Below are positions 1 to 6,663 of a stretch of DNA of 8,786 nt, in pieces. The DNA lies in NCBI GenBank assembly GCA_023451855.1, contig JAEXXY010000234.1:1-8786 (forward strand). The letters are read 5' to 3'. The notes beneath the pieces were generated by a model. That model had not been told where the DNA came from, did not search any database, and worked only from the letters and a program-made list of their open reading frames with translations. Position numbers and translations under genes: made by a program. Position 1 is the stretch's first letter. The number at the start of each line of letters is the position of its first letter. This stretch comes from Actinomycetes bacterium (GTDB taxonomy: Bacteria; Actinomycetota; Actinomycetes; Actinomycetales; Dermatophilaceae).

Positions 1-1344
1 GGTCAGGCCGTGACCTGCGACCAGGACCACACGTACACCAACGAGCAGAAGGCGTTCCACGGCGGCGCCATGGACCGGTTCGTCGAGTACGTCAGCAAGG
101 ACACGTGCAAGCCGGGCCGCTACGCCACCCCGGGCCTGACGATGGACTACTACGACGGCAACACCGTCACCGCCATGTGGAACTACGCGCAGAAGTACGC
201 GATGAGCGACAGCTCCTACAGCACGACCTTCGGGCCGAGCTCGCCCGGCGCGATCAACCTCGTGTCCGGCCAGACCCACGGCGTGCGCGAGTTCACCGCC
301 GGCAGCGACCCCGCCCACCCGACGCCCGTCGTGCCCACCGCGAGCGACTACACGGTCCGGGTCCCCGACGCCAACGGCGTCGGCACCATGACGAACGACC
401 CCGACCCCGTCTACGACGACTGCTCCAACAGCAGCCACACGACCACCAACACGCTCGCCGGCATGCAGGCCTCGAACAGGAACGTCGGTGACCTGCTCAA
501 CGCCAAGGGCATCTCGTGGGGCTGGTTCCAGGGCGGCTTCCGCCCGACAACGGCCGCCGACCCGGCCGCGGGCACCCCGGCCGCGTGCCTCGCCACGCAC
601 GCGAACGTCGCCGGCATCAGCTCGACCGACTACAACCCGCACCACGAGCCGTTCCAGTACTACGCGTCGACGGCCAACCCGCACCACCTCGCCCCGGCCT
701 CGACCGCCGAGATCGGTCACGCGGGCCCGGCCAACCACCAGTACGACCTCAGCGACTTCGACAAGGTCGTCGGCACCGACCGGCTGCCGGCCGTCACCTT
801 CCTCAAGGCCGCGAACTACCAGGACGGCCACGCCGACTACTCCGACCCGGTCGACGAGCAGCGCTTCGTCGTCAAGGAGATCAACGCGATCCAGCAGTCG
901 CCGAACTGGAAGGACACCGCGATCGTCCTGGCCTACGACGACTCCGACGGCTGGTACGACCACCGCGCCGCCACGCTGACCAACGCCTCGAACAGCCCCG
1001 ACGACGCGGCTCTCTGCACCGCGGCCGCTGCGTCCGGCGTGCCCGTCGAGGGCGGCTACCAGGACCGCTGCGGTCCCGGCCCGCGCCAGCCGCTGCTCGT
1101 CGTCTCGCCGTACGCCCGCACGAACTTCGTCGACCACACCCAGACCGACCAGGCCTCGATCCTGAAGTTCATCGAGGACAACTGGGGCACGGGCCTCGTC
1201 GGTGACCACTCGGCTGACGCGCGCGCCGGCTCGCTCGCGCACCTGTTCCACTTCGACAACGCGAAGGCCCCGAAGGTCCTGCTCGACCCGTCGGACGGCA
1301 CCGTCGCGTCGGTCGAGCCGGCGCACGGCTCGTCACACCGCTGA
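1..1344 (+). CDS. PLC/acid phosphatase-type phosphoesterase, 5' part missing
   Basis: The frame is open from base 1 to the TGA at 1342-1344. The GTG at base 10 is probably internal, because residues just before it (G-Q-A-V) read smoothly into the protein and the N-terminal family motifs are absent, so the gene starts outside the window. The visible 447 residues match the phosphoesterase family that includes bacterial phospholipase C and acid phosphatase: YYDGNTVTAMWNYAQ near 148-192, an acidic DDSDGWYDH motif at 937-963 likely to bind metal, and a C-terminal block VVSPYAR...NFVDHTQTDQASILKF around 1099-1170. Family members hydrolyse phosphodiesters or phosphomonoesters, usually outside the cytoplasm and often after Tat export; the missing N-terminus prevents checking for a signal peptide. 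A hairpin 40 bases downstream probably ends the unit. Substrate (phospholipid or phosphomonoester) cannot be decided. Confidence 0.9.
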   Translation, partial: GQAVTCDQDHTYTNEQKAFHGGAMDRFVEYVSKDTCKPGRYATPGLTMDYYDGNTVTAMWNYAQKYAMSDSSYSTTFGPSSPGAINLVSGQTHGVREFTAGSDPAHPTPVVPTASDYTVRVPDANGVGTMTNDPDPVYDDCSNSSHTTTNTLAGMQASNRNVGDLLNAKGISWGWFQGGFRPTTAADPAAGTPAACLATHANVAGISSTDYNPHHEPFQYYASTANPHHLAPASTAEIGHAGPANHQYDLSDFDKVVGTDRLPAVTFLKAANYQDGHADYSDPVDEQRFVVKEINAIQQSPNWKDTAIVLAYDDSDGWYDHRAATLTNASNSPDDAALCTAAAASGVPVEGGYQDRCGPGPRQPLLVVSPYARTNFVDHTQTDQASILKFIEDNWGTGLVGDHSADARAGSLAHLFHFDNAKAPKVLLDPSDGTVASVEPAHGSSHR

Positions 1345-1383
1345 CGCCGCGCCCGCCGCGCACCGCCTGCACCACCCACCGCC

Positions 1384-1426
1384 ACCCGCCGGACACGCGG
1401 TCGTGACCCATTCGTGTCCGGTGGGT
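1384..1426 (+). terminator. Strong stem-loop, likely terminator of the phosphoesterase gene
   Basis: Arms 1384-1397 (ACCCGCCGGACACG) and 1413-1426 (CGTGTCCGGTGGGT) pair over 14 base pairs with a single G:U wobble, closing a 15-base loop. It begins 40 bases after the phosphoesterase stop codon and lies upstream of the DUF805 promoter. No U-tract follows, which is common for actinobacterial terminators. Pairing is seen directly; the terminator role is inferred from position. Confidence 0.65.
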
Positions 1427-1463
1427 CCGGCGTGCATCCCCCCGTACTGGGCCCGCCGACCGA

Positions 1464-1469
1464 TACAGT
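1464..1469 (+). promoter_or_regulatory. Candidate -10 box (TACAGT) for the DUF805 gene
   Basis: TACAGT fits the actinobacterial TANNNT -10 pattern and is placed to start transcription near 1476, giving a leader of about 40 bases before the ATG at 1516. No convincing -35 hexamer lies 16-19 bases upstream. The downstream gene has a clear ribosome binding site, so unlike three other promoters here this one would give a leadered mRNA. Confidence 0.45.
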
Positions 1470-1515
1470 CCGCTCGCGCGATCCCGCGTCCCACTGAAAC
1501 CACAGGGAGCTTCAC

Positions 1516-1896
1516 ATGGAGTGGTACACCAAGGTGCTCAAGAACTACGTCGGGTTCTCGGGGCGCGCACGGCGCACCGAGTTCTGGATGTTCGCGCTGT
1601 TCAACGCCATCATCGCGGGCGTCCTCAACGTGCTGTGGCGCATGACGGATGTCGGCGCCTTCTACTGGCTGTACGTGCTCTACGCGGTCGCGGTCTTCCT
1701 GCCGAGCCTCGCGGTCGGCGTGCGTCGCCTGCACGACACGAACCGCAGCGGCTGGTGGATCCTCATCGGCCTCATCCCGATCGTCGGGGCGATCGTCCTC
1801 ATCGTCTTCTACGCGACCGAGGGCAACCGCGGCGCCAACCAGTACGGCGAGGACCCCAAGGCCATCGAGTCCGGCGCCGCTCCCGCGACTGCCTGA
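1516..1896 (+). CDS. DUF805 family small membrane protein
   Basis: This 126-residue protein has the DUF805 hallmarks: an N-terminal FSGRARRTEFW motif (residues 14-24), VRRLHDTNRSGWW (69-81) between the second and third membrane segments, and a C-terminal GNRGANQYGEDP (103-114). Predicted membrane helices lie at about 22-41, 47-67 and 79-100. Length is normal for the family. The ATG at 1516 is supported by AGGGAG at 1504-1509, six bases upstream, and by the typical start MEWY. DUF805 proteins are inner-membrane proteins of unknown function, widespread in bacteria and sometimes multicopy. The gene stands alone, between a hairpin upstream and two hairpins downstream. Confidence 0.95.
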   Translation: MEWYTKVLKNYVGFSGRARRTEFWMFALFNAIIAGVLNVLWRMTDVGAFYWLYVLYAVAVFLPSLAVGVRRLHDTNRSGWWILIGLIPIVGAIVLIVFYATEGNRGANQYGEDPKAIESGAAPATA

Positions 1897-1917
1897 CGCG
1901 TCTCCGCACGAACGTCC

Positions 1918-1949
1918 CGACGCCGTCCACCTCCGGGTGGGCGGCGTCG
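1918..1949 (+). terminator. Strong stem-loop after the DUF805 gene, likely terminator
   Basis: Arms 1918-1931 and 1936-1949 form a 14-base-pair stem with one G:U pair, closing a TCCG tetraloop. It starts 22 bases after the DUF805 stop codon. There is no T-run after it. Position and stability suggest transcription termination; this is inference. Confidence 0.65.
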
Positions 1950-1956
1950 TCGCTCC

Positions 1957-1983
1957 TCCGAGGGGCCTTCGGGGTCCTTCGGG
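1957..1983 (+). other. Second stem-loop, tandem with the preceding hairpin
   Basis: Bases 1957-1967 (TCCGAGGGGCC) can pair with 1973-1983 (GGTCCTTCGGG) over 11 pairs, three of them G:U, around a five-base TTCGG loop. It follows the previous hairpin by only seven bases. The same stretch holds a direct repeat CCTTCGGG at 1966-1973 and 1976-1983. It may be a back-up terminator for DUF805 or part of the leader of the DGPF/YCII gene. The three wobbles make it weaker than its neighbour. Confidence 0.4.
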
Positions 1984-1989
1984 ATCCGA

Positions 1990-2001
1990 ACGACCTGTCG
2001 T
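1990..2001. promoter_or_regulatory. Palindrome ACGAC-CT-GTCGT, possible operator
   Basis: A perfect 5-base inverted repeat with a two-base centre lies about 90 bases upstream of the DGPF/YCII gene, where its promoter would be expected. The gap 1897-2091 contains no TA dinucleotide, so no TANNNT -10 box is present and the promoter of that gene is not identified. Short palindromes arise by chance in GC-rich DNA, so this is tentative. Confidence 0.2.
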
Positions 2002-2091
2002 GTCGAAAGGCATCGCGCCCGGTCGACGTGGTGGTGGAGGCTGGGACCGACCCGGCCCGACCGCACCGCTGCCAGCACCGGAGGAGAACCC

Positions 2092-2514
2092 ATGCGCTAC
2101 CTGCTCATCCACCGCCTCGACGAGACGCAGCCCGAGGCGTGGAACCCGAGCCCGGAGTTCATCGACGCGATGGGCGCGTTCATGACCGAGTGCGCCGAGT
2201 CCGGCATCCTGCTCGCCGCCGAGGGCGTCCACCGCAGCGACGAGGGCGCCATGATCACCAAACGGTCCGGCGCGAGCCCGTCGGTCACCGACGGACCGTT
2301 CACCGAGGCGCGCGAGGTCGTCGGCGGGTTCGCCGTCATCGACGTGGCCTCCAGGCAGGAGGCCGTCGAGCTCGGCACGCGCTTCGCCGACCTGTTCCCC
2401 GAGGTGTCGGTCGAGGTGCGCCGCGTCATGGAGTTCGAGGACCTGCCCGAGGACATCCAGCAGCAGCAGGGCTCGCACGTCATCGATGCCGCGCAGGGCC
2501 ACCGCGACGCCTGA
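2092..2514 (+). CDS. DGPF/YCII-related domain protein
   Basis: This 140-residue soluble protein begins MRYLLIHR, the usual first strand of the YCII-like ferredoxin-type fold, and carries the DGPF signature at residues 67-70 followed by EAREVVGGFAVIDVAS (72-87) and a closing strand VEVRRVMEFED (107-117). These features place it in the DGPF group of the YCII-related superfamily. Members are small, mostly uncharacterised proteins, often encoded near ECF sigma factors, though none is seen here. Residues 120-140 (Q-rich, then HVIDAAQGHRDA) extend past the domain. GGAGGAG at 2080-2086, five bases before the ATG, is the best ribosome binding site in the window and fixes the start. No specific reaction can be assigned. 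Confidence 0.9.
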   Translation: MRYLLIHRLDETQPEAWNPSPEFIDAMGAFMTECAESGILLAAEGVHRSDEGAMITKRSGASPSVTDGPFTEAREVVGGFAVIDVASRQEAVELGTRFADLFPEVSVEVRRVMEFEDLPEDIQQQQGSHVIDAAQGHRDA

Positions 2515-2525
2515 CGCGCGCCGGC

Positions 2526-2546
2526 CCGTGGCGTCGATCCGTGGCG
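2526..2546. repeat. 8-base direct repeat upstream of the ATP-grasp operon
   Basis: CCGTGGCG occurs at 2526-2533 and again at 2539-2546, a 13-base period. The second copy falls where the -35 region of the promoter at 2565-2570 would be. It could be a binding site for a regulator of the operon, but chance is a serious alternative in DNA of this composition. Confidence 0.25.
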
Positions 2547-2564
2547 CCCCTCCGCCCGGCCCGC

Positions 2565-2570
2565 TAGCGT
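2565..2570 (+). promoter_or_regulatory. Candidate leaderless promoter -10 box (TAGCGT) of the ATP-grasp operon
   Basis: TAGCGT matches TANNNT and is separated by seven bases from the GTG at 2578, so transcription would start at or next to the start codon. No Shine-Dalgarno sequence lies at usable spacing before the GTG, in line with a leaderless mRNA. No clear -35 hexamer is visible. Confidence 0.55.
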
Positions 2571-2577
2571 CGGGCTC

Positions 2578-3807
2578 GTGAACATCATCTTCGTGGAGCC
2601 GTCGTTCCCGGCCAACCAGCGTCGCTTCGTGCAGGCGCTGGCCGCGGTCGGGGCGAACGTCTACGGCATCGGCGAGTCGGAGGAGGGGCACCTCGGCGAC
2701 GACGTCCTGGGCGCCCTGCGCGGGTACTACCGCGTCGGCTCGGTCACCGACGTCGACCAGATGGTCGACGCCGTGCGCTACTTCCAGGACAAGGTCTGGA
2801 TCGACGCGCTCGAGGCCGTCGTCGAGGCGCACACGATGCCCGCCGCGCAGGTACGTGAGGCGTGCGGCATCCCCGGCACGAGCGTCCGCACGACGTGGCT
2901 GTGCCGCGACAAGCCGTCGATGAAGGACGCGCTGCGCGAGGCGGGCGTGCCGACCGCGGCCAGCGCGGCCGTCGACTCCGCCGCCGAGGCAAGGGATTTC
3001 GCCGAAAGGGTCGGCTACCCGCTCATCCTCAAGCCGCGCGCCGGGGCGGGCGCGCAGGGCACGACCCGCGTCGACGACGACCGCGAGCTCGAGGCGGCCC
3101 TTGGCGCGTTCGGGGCCGAGGGCGCCACGTCGATCGCCATCGAGGAGTTCGTCGAGGGCCACGAGGGCTTCTACGACACCATCACCGTCGGCGGCGAGGT
3201 CGTGCACGACTGGGCCACGCACTACTACCCCAACGTGCTCGAGGCGATGCGGCACCGCTGGATCTCGCCGGAGTTCGTCACCACCAACCGCATCGACGAG
3301 CCGGGCAGCACGTTCTACAGCGAGGTGCGAGAGCTCGGCCGACGCGTCATCAAGGCGCTCGGCATCGAGACCTCCGCCACCCACATGGAGTGGTTCTACG
3401 GGCCGAAGGGCTTGCGCTTCAGCGAGATCGGCTGCCGCCCGCCGGGCGTCGGCGCCTGGGACCTCTACTCGGCGGCCAACGACGTCGACGTCTACCGTGA
3501 GTGGGCCCACGTCATCACGCACGGCCGGCCCGAGCAGCCGATGCGGCGCACGTACTCGGCCGGCATCGTGGCGTTGCGGCCCGACCACGACGGCGTCATC
3601 CAGGGCTACTCCGGCATCGACGAGGTCCAGGCCCGCTACGGCGAGTGGGTCATCGACGGCCACTTCCCGCCGCAGGGAACCGCGACCCAGCCCGTCGAGG
3701 CCGGCTACATGGCCAACGCGTGGGTGCGGGTGCGCCACCCCGACTACGACACCACCCGCGCCATGCTCGACGACGTCGGGCGCACCATCCGCGTCCACGC
3801 GGGCTGA
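2578..3807 (+). CDS. ATP-grasp domain protein (carboxylate-amine ligase-like)
   Basis: This 409-residue cytoplasmic protein shows the full ATP-grasp layout: a Rossmann-like N-terminal domain (1-105, beginning MNIIFVEPSF), a DK..MK..L...GVP element (111-125), the ATP-binding lysine and glycine-rich loop LILKPRAGAGAQGT (149-162), the adenine hinge EEFVEG (189-194), HMEWF (269-273), and the metal and phosphate residues FSEIGCRPPG (281-290, with E283 and R287). The family activates a carboxylate as an acyl-phosphate and joins it to an amine or other nucleophile; carbamoyl-phosphate synthase and carboxylate-amine ligases are relatives. All key residues appear present, so it should be active, but substrates are unknown. 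The GTG start fits the N-terminal strand and the adjacent promoter. It is the first gene of a five-gene cluster, six bases before the S51-like gene. Confidence 0.9.
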   Translation: MNIIFVEPSFPANQRRFVQALAAVGANVYGIGESEEGHLGDDVLGALRGYYRVGSVTDVDQMVDAVRYFQDKVWIDALEAVVEAHTMPAAQVREACGIPGTSVRTTWLCRDKPSMKDALREAGVPTAASAAVDSAAEARDFAERVGYPLILKPRAGAGAQGTTRVDDDRELEAALGAFGAEGATSIAIEEFVEGHEGFYDTITVGGEVVHDWATHYYPNVLEAMRHRWISPEFVTTNRIDEPGSTFYSEVRELGRRVIKALGIETSATHMEWFYGPKGLRFSEIGCRPPGVGAWDLYSAANDVDVYREWAHVITHGRPEQPMRRTYSAGIVALRPDHDGVIQGYSGIDEVQARYGEWVIDGHFPPQGTATQPVEAGYMANAWVRVRHPDYDTTRAMLDDVGRTIRVHAG

Positions 3808-3813
3808 GGGAAC

Positions 3814-4749
3814 GTGCCGGAGACCATCCTTCTCGGACCCCAGCGCTTCACCACGACGGTGCAGCCGGTCGTGCGCTCCCTCGAGGTGCCCGGACGCGTT
3901 GCCTTCACCAACGCCGGCTGGGAGGAGCGCGAGTCCGACGACGGCGAGCTGGGCGGCCTGCTCGACGACCGCGGGGTCAACCTTCGCCTGCACCACCGGA
4001 TGATCGACGTGCTGACAAAGGACGATCGGGTCGCGGCGGCGGCCCTCGCCTTCCGCGACCGCCAGGACGAGCTGCGCACCTTCTACGGCCTGCGACTGCA
4101 GAGCGCCGTCGACGCCGTCCATGCCGTCGCCCACCGCACCTCGCTGTACGGCGTCGGGCCGCTGGCCGTCGACGCCGCGATCGAGGCCGTGCGCGAGGTC
4201 GACCGCTGGTACGAGGGCGAGCTGGCCGAGCTCTACGCGTCGACGTTCGCCCGCAGCCCGCGTGAGGAGAGCGGGCTCATCGGCTGGCACCGCGGCGAGA
4301 TCAACGCCGTGCTCGACGAGTGCGGGGCCCTCGTCGTCGCCGGCGGCAACGTGCGGACGCTGTTGCGCACCCTGCGTCTCTTCGACGTGACGCCCCGGGC
4401 CGAGCAGCACGTCGTCGCCTGGTCGGCCGGTGCGATGGTCCTCACCGACCGCGTCGTGCTCTTCCACGACCACACGCCCCACGGCGTCACGGCCGCCGAG
4501 GTGCACGACACCGGGCTCGGACGCGTCCCGGGTGTGGTCGTACTCCCGCACGCCCGGCGCCGGCTGCGCCTCGAGGACCACGAGCGGATGGCGGTGCTCG
4601 CGCGTCGTTTCACCGAGCACCGGCTCGTCCTGCTCGACGACGGCGCCGTGGTGCGCCTGGGGTCCGACGTCGGAGACGGCAGCCCGCTCCCGCAGGGCAC
4701 CCGTTACCTCGACGCCACCGGCCACGTCGCCGTCGAGGGGGCCGCATGA
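3814..4749 (+). CDS. Peptidase S51/cyanophycinase-like protein
   Basis: This 311-residue protein has the class I glutamine amidotransferase-like fold signs of family S51: AGGNVRTLL at 176-184, the nucleophile elbow AWSAGAM at 202-208 with S204 as likely catalytic serine, and GLGRVPGVVVLPHARRRLR at 234-252, where H246 aligns in pattern with the catalytic histidine of S51 enzymes. S51 members include alpha-aspartyl dipeptidase and cyanophycinase, serine hydrolases of acidic or isopeptide-like bonds. Residues about 70-165 form an alpha-helical-looking insertion before the GGN motif that typical S51 proteins seem to lack. The GTG start follows the ATP-grasp stop by six bases with GAGGG at 3806-3810, only three bases before it; the two genes are probably translationally coupled. 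The end overlaps the next gene by four bases. The exact substrate is unknown. Confidence 0.8.
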   Translation: MPETILLGPQRFTTTVQPVVRSLEVPGRVAFTNAGWEERESDDGELGGLLDDRGVNLRLHHRMIDVLTKDDRVAAAALAFRDRQDELRTFYGLRLQSAVDAVHAVAHRTSLYGVGPLAVDAAIEAVREVDRWYEGELAELYASTFARSPREESGLIGWHRGEINAVLDECGALVVAGGNVRTLLRTLRLFDVTPRAEQHVVAWSAGAMVLTDRVVLFHDHTPHGVTAAEVHDTGLGRVPGVVVLPHARRRLRLEDHERMAVLARRFTEHRLVLLDDGAVVRLGSDVGDGSPLPQGTRYLDATGHVAVEGAA

Positions 4750-5897
4750 GCCCCACGACGCGCCTCGCCATCAACGGACTGCGCGACCGGCTGCCGCTCG
4801 ACGGCCCCGCCATCGACCGGTTCATCGCCCGGTGGGGCTGCCCCATCGTCGAGGGCGAGCGCGCCACCTTCCTCTACCGGGGGGACGTCGACGAGGCGTG
4901 GATCCGCCACCGCGTCGTCGGGCTTCCGGACCCCTTGCCGCTCAAGCGGATCGGCGAGTCGGACCTCTGGGCCGTCACGACCGTGCTGCCCGAGGGCTCA
5001 CGCGTCGAGTACCAGGTGGAGATCCGCAAGGGCGAGCACTACGAGCGCTTCAACGACCCCCTCAACCCGCGGCTCGCGCACAGCCCGATGGGGTCGTCGT
5101 CGGTGTGCGCGGCCGTCGGCTACCGGGTACCCGACTGGGTGCCCTTCGACCCCGAGGCGCGCCCGGGCACCCTCGTCGAGGAGGTCGTGCGCAGCCGCGC
5201 CCTGCGCCGCGAGCAGCCCGTGCAGATCTACCTGCCGGCGCGGTTCAACCGGGCCCAGCGCTACCCGCTGCTCATCGTCCACGACGGCAGCGACTACCTG
5301 CAGTACGCGGCGATGAAGACCGTCCTCGACAACCTCATCCACCGCCTCGACGTCGACCCGCTCGTCGTCGCGTTCGTGTCGCCGCGCGACCGGCTCAAGG
5401 AGTACCCGAACCACGCGCCGCACGCCCGGTTCGTCGCCCGAGAGCTCGTGCCGCTGCTCACCGACCGGCTCCCGCTGCTCGACGCGCCCGAGGCCCGCTG
5501 CCTCATGGGGTCCTCGTTCGGCGGCATCGCCTCGCTGTCGACGGCGGTGCGCTACCCGGGCGTCTTCGGCTCGCTCGTGCTGCAGTCGGCCTCCCTCGTC
5601 TTCACCGACATCGGCTTCGACCACGGCGGCGGGCCGGCGTTCGACCCGGTCGTGAAGTTCGTCAACCGCTACCGCGCCAAGCCGACCGCGGTCGTCGACC
5701 GCATCCACATGTCCTGCGGCGTCTACGAGCCCCTCATCACGCCGAACCGGTCGATGGTCCCGGTGTTCCGCCACACCGGCATGCGGATGCGGTACACCGA
5801 GGCCCGCGACGGCCACAACTGGGAGAACTGGCGCGACCGCCTCGGCGACGCGCTCACCTGGGTCTTCCCCGGGCCGCAGAAGTACGTGTACGAGTGA
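4746..5897 (+). CDS. Enterochelin-esterase-like alpha/beta hydrolase with N-terminal domain
   Basis: The ATG at 4746 overlaps the previous stop in an ATGA, giving 383 residues; the same frame is open further upstream but that part is a shadow of the S51-like gene. Residues 1-125 resemble the beta-sandwich N-terminal domain of enterochelin (Fes-type) esterases: VTTVLPEGSRVEYQVEI at 77-93 and FNDPLNPRL at 102-110. The C-terminal part is an esterase D-like hydrolase with QIYLPARFN (160-168), YPLLIVHDGSDYL (173-185), nucleophile elbow GSSFGG (255-260, S257) and DGHNWENWRDRL (355-366, H357). Fes proteins cleave ester bonds of ferric enterobactin, but no siderophore genes are visible, so another ester or peptide-like substrate is likely. 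No signal peptide is seen, so it should act in the cytoplasm. Confidence 0.88.
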   Translation: MSPTTRLAINGLRDRLPLDGPAIDRFIARWGCPIVEGERATFLYRGDVDEAWIRHRVVGLPDPLPLKRIGESDLWAVTTVLPEGSRVEYQVEIRKGEHYERFNDPLNPRLAHSPMGSSSVCAAVGYRVPDWVPFDPEARPGTLVEEVVRSRALRREQPVQIYLPARFNRAQRYPLLIVHDGSDYLQYAAMKTVLDNLIHRLDVDPLVVAFVSPRDRLKEYPNHAPHARFVARELVPLLTDRLPLLDAPEARCLMGSSFGGIASLSTAVRYPGVFGSLVLQSASLVFTDIGFDHGGGPAFDPVVKFVNRYRAKPTAVVDRIHMSCGVYEPLITPNRSMVPVFRHTGMRMRYTEARDGHNWENWRDRLGDALTWVFPGPQKYVYE

Positions 5898-5933
5898 CCG
5901 ACCTGTGACCGACGCGAGCTGAGGAGCTGACGC

Positions 5934-6659
5934 ATGAAGGTGACCGACCGCTGGTACTCCGACCGGCTCGAGCAGGACATCACGGTGGCCCGCTGGGGCA
6001 CGTGGGGCACCCCGGTGCTGCTCTTCCCGACCGCCGGGGGTGACGCCGAGGAGGTCGAGCGCCACAAGCTCGTCGCGCACCTCATGCCGCTCGTCGACGC
6101 CGGCCGGGCCAAGCTCTACTCGTGCGACAGCGTCGCCGGCAAGGCGATGGCCGAGCGTCAGGGCTCCACCGAGTACCGGATGGCCCTCTTCAACGCCTTC
6201 CACGACGCCGTCGCCTCGGAGATCATCCCGGCGATCCACTCCGACAGCGGCGGTCCGATGCGGGTCGTCGTCGCGGGCGCGTCCATCGGGGCGTTCAATG
6301 CGCTGGCCGTCACGTGCCGCTACCCGCACCTCGTCGACGCCGCCGTCTGCATGAGCGGCACGTACTCCATCGAGAAGTTCATCGGCGGGCGCTTCACCGA
6401 GGACCTCTACTACAGCTCGCCGCTGCACTTCCTGCCCGGCCTCGAGGGCCAGGCCCTCGACGTCCTGCGGCGCCGGATGATCGTGCTGGCCTCGGGCAGC
6501 GGCAGGTGGGAGGACGTCGGGGAGGCGTGGGCGGTCGCGGACGTCCTCGGCGCCAAGGGCGTCCCCAACCGCGTCGACGACTGGGGCCCGGCCTACGACC
6601 ACGACTGGCCGACGTGGTGGGCCATGCTGCCGGCCTACCTCGACGACCTGCTGCCCTGA
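5934..6659 (+). CDS. Esterase family alpha/beta hydrolase
   Basis: This 241-residue single-domain hydrolase has an early strand PVLLFPTAGGDAEEVER (27-43), which would form the oxyanion-hole region, a nucleophile elbow GASIGA at 115-120 (S117), a probable acid in SGSGRWED (187-194) and the catalytic histidine in AYDHDWPTWW (220-229, H223). The pattern fits the esterase D-like family, related to but shorter than the preceding esterase and without its N-terminal domain; the sequences differ too much for a recent duplication. The start is fixed by GAGGAG at 5921-5926, seven bases before the ATG. It lies 36 bases after the previous gene and four bases before the amidotransferase, so it belongs to the same cluster. 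No export signal is seen. Substrate unknown. Confidence 0.88.
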   Translation: MKVTDRWYSDRLEQDITVARWGTWGTPVLLFPTAGGDAEEVERHKLVAHLMPLVDAGRAKLYSCDSVAGKAMAERQGSTEYRMALFNAFHDAVASEIIPAIHSDSGGPMRVVVAGASIGAFNALAVTCRYPHLVDAAVCMSGTYSIEKFIGGRFTEDLYYSSPLHFLPGLEGQALDVLRRRMIVLASGSGRWEDVGEAWAVADVLGAKGVPNRVDDWGPAYDHDWPTWWAMLPAYLDDLLP

Positions 6660-6663
6660 CGCC

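Noticed and set aside
1333..4725. A minus-strand open frame of over 1,100 codons spanning four plus-strand genes.
   Set aside because: It is antisense shadow. The DUF805, DGPF, ATP-grasp and S51-like genes all happen to lie in the same plus-strand frame, so one antisense frame stays stop-free across them in GC-rich DNA. Its translation is low-complexity with no domain, while the plus-strand proteins carry clear family motifs.
4320..4745. An upstream extension of the Fes-like esterase frame into the S51-like gene.
   Set aside because: The extension is Arg/Pro-rich shadow sequence. The ATGA overlap at 4746-4749 and the domain boundary support the ATG at 4746.
3814..4749. Reading the cluster as a cyanophycin system.
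   Set aside because: Cyanophycin synthetase is a much larger ATP-grasp plus Mur-ligase fusion. The 409-residue protein here has no Mur-ligase domain, and two esterases are not part of that pathway.
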